A stretch of 64,000 nucleotides of DNA from Sulfidibacter corallicola (GTDB lineage Bacteria; Acidobacteriota; Holophagae; Acanthopleuribacterales; Acanthopleuribacteraceae): positions 2,914,001-2,978,000 of the forward strand of contig NZ_CP071793.1 in assembly GCF_017498545.1 (NCBI RefSeq). Reading direction: 5' to 3'. Made by a program: the position numbers and the translations under genes. The notes beneath the pieces were generated by a model, which saw only the letters and a list, made by a program, of their open reading frames with translations, was not told where the DNA came from and did not search any database. Of the stretch, positions 57,202 through 64,000 are shown piece by piece; within the stretch, counting starts at the first letter, position 1; each line of letters begins with the position of its first letter.

Positions 57202-58368
57202 TCATCCCTTCAGACGGGCGAGCCGTTCGAGTCCGGCATCCAGGGTTTCGGTCTTTTTCGCGAAGCAGAACCGCAGGTAATTGAAGGGCGCCTCGTCCTG
57301 ATGTTTGTAGAACACGCTGATCGGAATGGCGGCCACGGCCACCTCGGATTCGAGCAGGTCCATCGCGAATTCCAGGTCGGGTTTGTCGCTGAACGCCGAG
57401 AAGTCGGCCAGTACGAAGAAGGTGCCTTCCGGCCGGATGACCTTGAAACCGATGTCGGACAGGGCCGCGCAAATGCGTTCACGCTTCGCGGCGAGGTCCG
57501 CGTGCAACGGCGGGATCAGGCTGTCGCGGCGCTGGATCGCTTCCGCCATGCCCCACTGAAACGGCGTCGCCACCGCGAAGGCGATGAACTGGTGCAGCCG
57601 GCGAATGGCCTCCGTCGCGGCGGGCGGTGCGATCGTGTAGCCGATCTTCCAACCCGTCATGGAAAAGGTCTTGGCTGTGGAGGAAATCGTGATGGTGCGG
57701 TCGCGCATGCCCTCCATCGCCGCCATGTGGATGTGGCGATGTTGGTCGAACAGCAGGTGCTCGTAAACTTCGTCGGTCACGGCGATGACGTCGTGGGCCA
57801 CGCAGAGATCGCGAACCAGGCCCATCTCCGCTTCGTCGAAGACGCGCCCGGTCGGATTGTGCGGGGTGTTGATGATGATCGCCTTGGTGCGCTCGTTGAA
57901 CGCGGCGCGCAACCGGTCGGGATCGAAGCGAAATTCCGGCGCGACCAGCGGAATCGGCACGGCCTGCCCGCCCGACATTTCGATCGTGGGCACGTAGGTG
58001 TCGTAAATGGGCTCGAACACGATGACTTCGTCACCCGGTTCGATGATCGCGGTCAAGGCGGCATACATCGCCTCCGTGGCGCCGTTGAGCACCGTGATCT
58101 CACGCTTGGGATCGAACTCCAGACCCGCCTCCGCGGCGTATTTTTCCGCCAACGCCTGGTTCATCACGGGTACGCCGGGCAGGGGGGCGTATTGGTTGTG
58201 GGCCTCGGCAATCGCCTTGCGGGCCGCTTCCTTGATCGGTTCGGGTCCGTCGAAATCAGGAAAACCCTGTCCCAAATTGATGCACTTCTTTTCCAGCGCC
58301 TTGCGCCCAAGTGAATCGAAAATACTGGCACTGTAGGGTCTAAGCTTCCGCGACATCCACTGTGGCAT
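57202..58368 (-). CDS. PLP-dependent aminotransferase (class I/II)
   Basis: The 388-residue enzyme starts at ATG 58368 with AAGGAG 6 bp upstream. It shows fold-type I aminotransferase motifs: INLGQGFPDFDGPE, YAPLPGVPVMNQAL, NGATEAMYAAL, NTPHNPTGRVF, TDEVYEHLLFD and the PLP Lys in SSTAKTFSMTGWKIGY. This pattern matches YbdL/KAT-type methionine or kynurenine/glutamine transaminases. It is co-directional with the nitrilase (115 bp downstream) and HAD genes. A keto-acid salvage role, such as methionine salvage by glutamine transamination, is inferred. Confidence 0.93.
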   Translation of the reverse strand: MPQWMSRKLRPYSASIFDSLGRKALEKKCINLGQGFPDFDGPEPIKEAARKAIAEAHNQYAPLPGVPVMNQALAEKYAAEAGLEFDPKREITVLNGATEAMYAALTAIIEPGDEVIVFEPIYDTYVPTIEMSGGQAVPIPLVAPEFRFDPDRLRAAFNERTKAIIINTPHNPTGRVFDEAEMGLVRDLCVAHDVIAVTDEVYEHLLFDQHRHIHMAAMEGMRDRTITISSTAKTFSMTGWKIGYTIAPPAATEAIRRLHQFIAFAVATPFQWGMAEAIQRRDSLIPPLHADLAAKRERICAALSDIGFKVIRPEGTFFVLADFSAFSDKPDLEFAMDLLESEVAVAAIPISVFYKHQDEAPFNYLRFCFAKKTETLDAGLERLARLKG

Positions 58369-58577
58369 GAACTGCTCCTTGGCGTTGGTTTCAGGGGAAG
58401 GGTTTCCGCGAGGCATTATACCTAAATTGCGCGATCCTCGAGAGTGTTCGTGGCGATCCGTCCTTCCGGAAACCGAACGGGTACCCTCTGCAACCAAGAC
58501 CTCTCCCTCCAGCGGAACCCTGGAGCACACAACCCGTTCCGGGCTACAATGACTCGATTTGCTCGAGGAGGATCCGT

Positions 58578-59456
58578 TTGTCCAATGCCACCAGCCCCAC
58601 TCCCGAATGGTTCGACCGTGCCTGGAACCACCCGTTCGAAACCCACACGATTCCGGTCGAAGGCGCCGACATCCGCGTCCTGACCTGGGGCGATCGCGGA
58701 AAACCGGGGTTGTTGATGGTCCACGGCGGTTTGGCACACGCCGAGTGGTGGCGCTTCCTCGCACCGCTTTTCGCCGACGACTATTTCATTGCCGCCCTGG
58801 ATCTCAGCGGGCACGGTGACAGCGGGCACCGCGACAATTACGGCGGGTTCTGGCCGAAAGAAGTCATGGCGGTTCACCGCGACATCGGTTTCGCGGATCG
58901 ACCGGTGTTGGTCGGTCACAGCATGGGCGGCCTGATGACGGCGTATTGTGCGGCGACGTTTCCCGAAGCCTGGTCCGGCGCCCTGATCTGCGACTCCCCC
59001 ATCACCCGCTTCCCCGAGGGCACGCCGGATCCCGATTCACCCAGTGCCGGACCTCGCATTCGCCACTACCCCGACTTGGAAACGGCCGTCGAGCGGTTTC
59101 GGCTGCTGCCGGCCCAACCCTGCGCCAACGATTTCATCGTGGACGCCATCGCCAGGGCATCGCTGAAACGATCGGAGGGTGGCTGGACCTGGAAGTTCGA
59201 TCCCCACGTTTTCGAAACCTCGGATCGACGGTCGGTCAAGCCGTTCCTCTCGCAGATTGCTTGCCCCTGGTGGTTGCTCCGCGGCAGTGACAGCACCCTG
59301 GTCGGCAACGAGGTGCGCGTCGACCTGAACGAACTGGGCCTCAATTTCGTTCCGCTGGTCGCCATTCCGGAAGCGCACCACCACGTGGTCCTGGACCAGC
59401 CCCTGGCCTTCACGGCGGTCCTGCGGGCCTTCCTGGCATCCATCGGTCATGTTTGA
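58578..59456 (+). CDS. Alpha/beta hydrolase (separate family member)
   Basis: The 292-residue protein begins with TTG and a strong SD (GAGGAGG, 6 bp). It has LLMVHGGLAHAEWW, ALDLSGHGDS, nucleophile LVGHSMGGLMTAY, acid in RGSDSTLV and histidine in AHHHVVLDQP. It is an alpha/beta hydrolase of esterase/lipase type with unknown substrate. Its last 8 bp overlap the start of the cupin gene, so the two are coupled. It is divergent from the transaminase operon across a 209-bp spacer. Confidence 0.9.
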   Translation: MSNATSPTPEWFDRAWNHPFETHTIPVEGADIRVLTWGDRGKPGLLMVHGGLAHAEWWRFLAPLFADDYFIAALDLSGHGDSGHRDNYGGFWPKEVMAVHRDIGFADRPVLVGHSMGGLMTAYCAATFPEAWSGALICDSPITRFPEGTPDPDSPSAGPRIRHYPDLETAVERFRLLPAQPCANDFIVDAIARASLKRSEGGWTWKFDPHVFETSDRRSVKPFLSQIACPWWLLRGSDSTLVGNEVRVDLNELGLNFVPLVAIPEAHHHVVLDQPLAFTAVLRAFLASIGHV

Positions 59457-60294
59457 GGCTCCCGGACTCGAACCCTTGCCCGTGTCGTCGGCGATCGACC
59501 GCGCGGTTTTCACCCGAGACTATGCCCGCCCCCGTCGCCCGGTCCTGATCCGCGGCGCGGTGGCCCACTGGGGCGCGCTTGCCAGGTGGACACCGTCCTT
59601 CTTTCGCGAACACTTCGGCGACAGGCCGGTGCGGGTCGAAGGCCGGTCGCTGAGCTTCGGCGAGCTGGTCGACGCGATCGAAGCCTCGACACCCTCGCAA
59701 CCGGCCCCCTACCTGCACAACCACTACATCTACCACCACCTGCCGGAAGTGGTCGCGGACATCGAACCCCTGCCCGAGATCTGGCATGGCAACCTGCTGC
59801 AACACGCGCGATTTCCTCACGCCGGGCTCCTGCCCGACGGCAAGATCGGCCTGTTCCTGGGAGGCGACGGGGCCTCGTTTCCGGTGCTCCATCGCGATAC
59901 CTTCCACACCCACGCTTTCGTCACGCAGGTGTACGGCACCAAATCGGTGTGGCTGTACGGGCCCGACCAAACCAAGCGGGTCTACCCCAAGCCCGAGGTG
60001 CCCACCCACTCCCGCATCGAGCACCCCCACGATCCGGATTTGAACACCTACCCGGATTTCGCCGAAGTCCGCGGATACACGGGCACGCTGACCCCGGGCG
60101 ATACGCTCTTCATTCCGGCCTGGTGGTGGCACACCACCTACATGCCGGAAACCTCGATCTCGGTTTCGGTCAACTACGTGGACGCCACCAACCGCTGGGC
60201 GTTCTTGGCCGACATCTGGCGGGAGCGGGACGGGCGCCGGCCGCTGCGCAAGGTGGCGACGATCGCCAAAATCGCCGCCCTGGCCTGGCGATGA
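59449..60294 (+). CDS. JmjC/cupin-8 Fe(II)/2-oxoglutarate oxygenase
   Basis: The 281-residue protein has the JmjC-like N-terminus RPVLIRGAVAHW. The metal-binding HxD appears in LHRDTFHTHAFV, followed by KSVWLYGPDQ, and the distal His lies in FIPAWWWHTTYM. This is the cupin-8 / asparaginyl-beta-hydroxylase-like group, which hydroxylates a protein or small-molecule side chain. The ATG overlaps the hydrolase stop by 8 bp. The substrate cannot be read; the coupled hydrolase may act on the same pathway. Confidence 0.88.
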   Translation: MFEAPGLEPLPVSSAIDRAVFTRDYARPRRPVLIRGAVAHWGALARWTPSFFREHFGDRPVRVEGRSLSFGELVDAIEASTPSQPAPYLHNHYIYHHLPEVVADIEPLPEIWHGNLLQHARFPHAGLLPDGKIGLFLGGDGASFPVLHRDTFHTHAFVTQVYGTKSVWLYGPDQTKRVYPKPEVPTHSRIEHPHDPDLNTYPDFAEVRGYTGTLTPGDTLFIPAWWWHTTYMPETSISVSVNYVDATNRWAFLADIWRERDGRRPLRKVATIAKIAALAWR

Positions 60295-60415
60295 CGCCGG
60301 GGCACGCCCGAGCGGAGCCGCGGACAAGCGAGCACACACGTTCGAATTCGAGATCTCGGATACCCCAGTCGGCGCTGCAATGGGTTCTCGGCCCCGTCGC
60401 GATTCCCAAAAGGCG

Positions 60416-63400
60416 TCACTCACAACGACACCTTCTCACAAGACCCAAGACATTGAACGAACGGGTCCAACGAGACAAGATCCCTTGAAAAGGATCCTCA
60501 CCATCGCAGGAACCGGATCCGATACGGAGGCACGAAAGAGGACCTGGAACGAGCGGTATTTCGTCGAAAACCAACCGATCGATCCAGGTGCATGCTTCTC
60601 CCTCGTTCAGGGCCAGCGTCGGAATCGACAAGTGGACGAAATCTCGTTTCAGCGGTTCCCGTCCGGCGGCCGCGACCCGCAAGTGACCTAGAGCGGCCCG
60701 CTCCGAGAAAACCATCCAATCGTCCGGTAAATCGTGCTCGAGATTGGATCCATCCATCTGCAAAAGCTGATGATCGTAGCTCAGGGTGAAGGCGAACGAT
60801 CGTATCCCCGTGCCGGGGAGCTCCAGACCCATGGAATAGTCGAATCGTTCTCCGAGCTCCGGGTCTAAATCGGGAGCGGTCGCGGTCCCTTCCGTGAAGC
60901 CATCCTTCTCCAGGGTGACACAGGCGAATTCGTCATCCAACCCTGACGCCACCCGCATGATCATGGATGCGTCCAAGGCGCTGATCGAACCGTCACAGGT
61001 CACGTCGGCCAGGCAGGCGGGAAGAGGTTCGAATACGGAGGGAATTCCCGCGTCGTGTTTCAAGACTTGCGCGGCATCGTATGAGAGGATTTCGCCGTTG
61101 CCGCTCACATCGCCGGGCAGGCACCCCCGATCGACGAGATCCAACACCAGGCGAAAAGCCTGTGAACGTTTGTCCCCGAGCAAGGTGTGGGGCCCCAATC
61201 GGGTGTGATGGGCGAAGGTCCCGAATGCAGCCAACCGGTCGGTTTGCGAATCGTAAGTCACACGTCGGAGCGAGTCCCGACCCCACCCGCCAAGGCGACG
61301 AACCCAAAGCGGTTCCCCACCAATATCGAATTCGACCAGAAACCGATCGTGATCCCATAAGGACATCAAACCCATACCACCCATGTGAACAGGACCATAG
61401 AAACCGCCACCGAGAACCATCCCTCGGCGGGTCTTGGTCATGACTTCGGCGAAAACCCGGCCATAATGGTCTTGGCCGTGGAAAACGCGAGCCCAGTGGA
61501 AATCGCCATCCTGGTGAAACCGCAGGAGAAAACCATTGATCCCTTCGCTTTCGCCGGCAATTTGGTGGTCTGCTACGACCAATCGATCCTGAAACCTCCC
61601 TGCAAGCCACACACTGCCTGCGTCGTCCAACGCCATGGTGTCCAGGGCGTCGGGGAACTCGCTACCTAATGTCCGGAGCGATTGAAGGGCACCATCGGCA
61701 GTGAGATAGGCCATAAAAATGTCTACATGGCCTCGAGAGTGGAGTTGTCGATCGCCCAGTTGAGCGCCTGAATGGAATTGCCCTCCCCAGATGAGGTCTC
61801 CCGCCTCGGTCAGCACCAAAGCCTCGCTCTGTTCGTGTTCCCCACCGACCATGGATTGCACCCAGTCCAGGGCACTCTCGGAGTCGAAACGAGCGAGAAG
61901 GGCTTCCGTATGTCCCACATGTGGGAGTGTCACGTCGCCGATCACAGCCCCCGCCCGATAATGAGTTGCCAGATAACAGGAGCCGTCTGCGGCGAATCGC
62001 CAAATTCCGGAACCCAAGCCATGGCCTAGAATCCGGGCCTCTTCCAAATTGCCGTCCACATCCAGTAGTAACTTCAGCACCGCCGTTTCGGCCGAGGAGA
62101 TTTCTTCCCCCGATGGTAGTCGAAGTGTCCCGGAAAAGGTCCCGACCACCTGCAGTTTCCCCTGGTCCTCCCGCAAATGGAAGTCTTCGAACCCACTCGA
62201 TTCGGTCACGGGAAAGGTCTGGAACCATTCCAAAGACATATCGGCCCCGTATTTGGCGACAAAGCCCTGGGCTTCGCCCAAAGGCCTAACGGTACGGTTC
62301 CCGAAAACAGCAGATCCACGCAGGGTACCGACCTGGTAGTGGCGGCCTTCTCGATCCACTTCCTGTTTTGCGACAAACAAATCACTCCCCGCGGGCGAAA
62401 TCGGCGTGGCCTCGATCACTCGGGCCAACACACCACCACGCGGTCGACCTACGACGACCGGATCGTCGCTGTACACGATTCGATCACCGCCATGGTCGTC
62501 TCGAATGTGGGCGTAGAGGTAATAGATGCCAGGCTCGACGCCTTCCGTCGACCATAGATGACTGTTGGCCAGACCGGCATCGCGTTCGTTCAGATTGGCC
62601 AAGATGAGGTGTCCATCTGCGCCGTCCGCATCGACATCGAAATACAGGGAGATTCGCCCACCGGTTCCCAACTGGTCGCGATCCTGCCAACGGATGAGGA
62701 ACTCGTTGAAAGCCACATCTTCAAACCCGTCGGGTTCGACGAACGCAAATCGCGCCGAATCCGCTACGGGCTCCACACTCAGTGGGGCCATTTGCGCCAA
62801 GAATGAGTCGACACTTCCTTGCGCCTGAATCTCGGCCGGCCCGATCGCGATGCGATCGGCATGGGAGCCGGCGATCAAGGGAAACCCGGCGGTGCCAAGC
62901 GACATCGCTGTGATGGAAGAGGTACCGAACCCACTCGCCCCATCGACCCATGTGAAGTGACCCTCTTCATCGACTCGAGCGAGAACGCCGGCTTGCGGAC
63001 CTCGAGCACGCAACTGCCAGGTGCCGAAGTCGGCAACCGCGGCAACGCTGTCGCGGGCGGTCGTGCCACCAAGAAACACGCCGCCCTGGCCGTCGGGGAC
63101 CAAACAGGAGAACTCGTCGAATCGCAGGCCTCCGGCTCGTCGCGCCCACGCCAGGGAACCCTCTCGACCGCGCACCACGAAGCCGTCTCGATCCCCTACC
63201 GACTGCAACACGTCATCGCCGAAAGTGACATCATCCGAAAATCGACCCGCGAACCAGAATACCCCGTCGGGCGCCATCGCGAAATCCAGAAGTTCCGCAT
63301 AGGCTCCCCCACCATATCCCAGCCAGTCGACGACGCGCCCTTGATCGTTCAACTCGGCGCGGAAGATTCGCCAGGGTTCAGGCTGGTCGAACTCGTGATC

Positions 63401-64000
63401 GTCCCAGGCCAGGGAACCCTGATAATTGGCCGCGACATGAATACGGTCATCGGAATCCAAGGCCAGGTGAATATTGTTGGCGCTACCCGTGCCCTCGGGC
63501 GCGGAAGCCCAGAGAACCCGACCCTCGTGGTCGAATTTGGCGACGAACACCGAGAAGGTCGAACCCGCACCGGGAAGATCGTGACCGCCAATCGAAAGGT
63601 CCTGGGTGTAACGTCCCACCACGTGCGCGCGGCCCTGGGCATCCAGGGCCAACTCGGTTCCGTATGCAGTGGGACCGCCCTCGGTCACATGAACCCAGAC
63701 GGGCTCGCCCTCTTCGGTCAGACTGGCGACGAGCACGCGATGCCCGCCGGAACCCGGTGGATTCGAGTCCAGCCATGGCACCGTGCCCAAGAGGAATCCG
63801 GTCGCGAAAATGCGACCGTCCTCATCGAGGACAATATCGTAGAAATGCACCGCCCTGGATGACCCGTATTCGCGAGCCCATAGGAGCCGGCCCCGTTGGT
63901 CATAGCGAGCGAGAAAGGCACTCGTCCCTTCACCGGATGCGTGCAACAACCTATCGCCCAACCGCACCCGGGTGTGAAAGTAACCGGAAACCAGGGTATG
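60416..64000 (-). CDS. Large SBBP-repeat surface protein with dockerin and cohesin-like modules (5' end missing)
   Basis: At least 1190 codons are seen; the frame stays open to the right edge, so the N-terminus and any signal peptide are outside. Repeats of the SBBP/propeller type fill most of it (for example VSGYFHTRVRLGDRLLH, FVAKFDHEGRVLWA, VLARVDEEGHFTW, MAYLTADGALQSLRTLG). Near the C-terminus a dockerin-like pair lies in PGDVSGNGEILSYDAAQVL and DVTCDGSISALDASMIMRVA. A cohesin-like domain follows (GIRSFAFTLSYDHQLLQMDG). Exported, probably surface attached. The combination of dockerin and cohesin in one chain is unusual and may allow self-assembly. Function beyond surface structure unknown. 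Confidence 0.85.
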   Translation of the reverse strand, partial: HTLVSGYFHTRVRLGDRLLHASGEGTSAFLARYDQRGRLLWAREYGSSRAVHFYDIVLDEDGRIFATGFLLGTVPWLDSNPPGSGGHRVLVASLTEEGEPVWVHVTEGGPTAYGTELALDAQGRAHVVGRYTQDLSIGGHDLPGAGSTFSVFVAKFDHEGRVLWASAPEGTGSANNIHLALDSDDRIHVAANYQGSLAWDDHEFDQPEPWRIFRAELNDQGRVVDWLGYGGGAYAELLDFAMAPDGVFWFAGRFSDDVTFGDDVLQSVGDRDGFVVRGREGSLAWARRAGGLRFDEFSCLVPDGQGGVFLGGTTARDSVAAVADFGTWQLRARGPQAGVLARVDEEGHFTWVDGASGFGTSSITAMSLGTAGFPLIAGSHADRIAIGPAEIQAQGSVDSFLAQMAPLSVEPVADSARFAFVEPDGFEDVAFNEFLIRWQDRDQLGTGGRISLYFDVDADGADGHLILANLNERDAGLANSHLWSTEGVEPGIYYLYAHIRDDHGGDRIVYSDDPVVVGRPRGGVLARVIEATPISPAGSDLFVAKQEVDREGRHYQVGTLRGSAVFGNRTVRPLGEAQGFVAKYGADMSLEWFQTFPVTESSGFEDFHLREDQGKLQVVGTFSGTLRLPSGEEISSAETAVLKLLLDVDGNLEEARILGHGLGSGIWRFAADGSCYLATHYRAGAVIGDVTLPHVGHTEALLARFDSESALDWVQSMVGGEHEQSEALVLTEAGDLIWGGQFHSGAQLGDRQLHSRGHVDIFMAYLTADGALQSLRTLGSEFPDALDTMALDDAGSVWLAGRFQDRLVVADHQIAGESEGINGFLLRFHQDGDFHWARVFHGQDHYGRVFAEVMTKTRRGMVLGGGFYGPVHMGGMGLMSLWDHDRFLVEFDIGGEPLWVRRLGGWGRDSLRRVTYDSQTDRLAAFGTFAHHTRLGPHTLLGDKRSQAFRLVLDLVDRGCLPGDVSGNGEILSYDAAQVLKHDAGIPSVFEPLPACLADVTCDGSISALDASMIMRVASGLDDEFACVTLEKDGFTEGTATAPDLDPELGERFDYSMGLELPGTGIRSFAFTLSYDHQLLQMDGSNLEHDLPDDWMVFSERAALGHLRVAAAGREPLKRDFVHLSIPTLALNEGEACTWIDRLVFDEIPLVPGPLSCLRIGSGSCDGEDPFQGILSRWTRSFNVLGLVRRCRCE

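Overview
The window is high-GC bacterial DNA with long multidomain proteins, ECF sigma/Ser-Thr kinase-TPR signalling, SBBP/dockerin/cohesin-type surface protein parts, lipid-type polyketide synthases and a one-chain acetyl-CoA carboxylase. This mix fits a large-genome Acidobacteriota of the Holophagae/Acanthopleuribacter type. Myxococcota or another complex Gram-negative phylum cannot be excluded, because there is no rRNA or other phylogenetic marker. No tRNA, rRNA, CRISPR, transposase or phage gene was seen.

Layout. (1) 1-2253, minus strand: a trypsin-co-occurring small protein, a trypsin-like protease with a C-terminal iSTAND-like region, and a MoxR ATPase running off the left edge. They resemble an NTP-dependent conflict operon. 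(2) 2441-3460: an SRPBCC/AHSA1-ArsR operon with a clear three-half-site operator. (3) 3889-18801, minus: one biosynthetic operon, in order of transcription a tandem NPD-KS-AT-ACP-ACP-KR megasynthase, a KS-AT-DH-PPTase-like megasynthase, a free ACP, two alpha/beta hydrolases and an MGT-type glycosyltransferase. It looks like a PUFA-synthase-like system for a glycosylated lipid or polyketide. (4) 18802-20436: a 1.6 kb gene-poor gap. (5) 20437-26648, plus: a methyltransferase translationally coupled to a giant Ser/Thr kinase-AAA-TPR-GAF-histidine kinase. (6) 26671-30408: a 67-residue peptide gene and an unrecognised helical protein (minus), divergent from a TfuA-type YcaO enzyme (plus), a candidate RiPP-like locus. 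(7) 30443-36856: ECF-like sigma factor, Ser/Thr kinase with TPRs, a small secreted propeller-like protein and a sigma54 activator, with three identical palindromic sites in one intergenic region. (8) 37078-45917: a J-domain-like membrane protein, a decayed GT2 gene, asparagine synthetase, a LytS/LytTR pair and a TPR-beta-lactamase-fold hydrolase. (9) 45918-47796: a non-coding repeat island with two oppositely oriented 149-bp-period arrays, a 14-bp tandem array and a separate direct repeat. (10) 47797-55261: the single-chain acetyl-CoA carboxylase and FabD, both supplying malonyl groups. (11) 55595-58368, minus: transaminase, omega-amidase/nitrilase and HAD phosphatase, probably keto-acid salvage. 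(12) 58578-60294, plus: an alpha/beta hydrolase overlapping a JmjC/cupin-8 oxygenase. (13) 60416-64000, minus: a very large SBBP-repeat protein with C-terminal dockerin and cohesin-like modules, cut by the right edge.

Metabolically, the lipid PKS operon would draw on malonyl-CoA, and ACC and FabD are encoded about 30-40 kb away. They could feed either primary fatty acid synthesis or this pathway; the sequence does not decide which. Start codons were chosen from Shine-Dalgarno spacing wherever possible. Several genes use GTG or TTG starts with strong ribosome binding sites.
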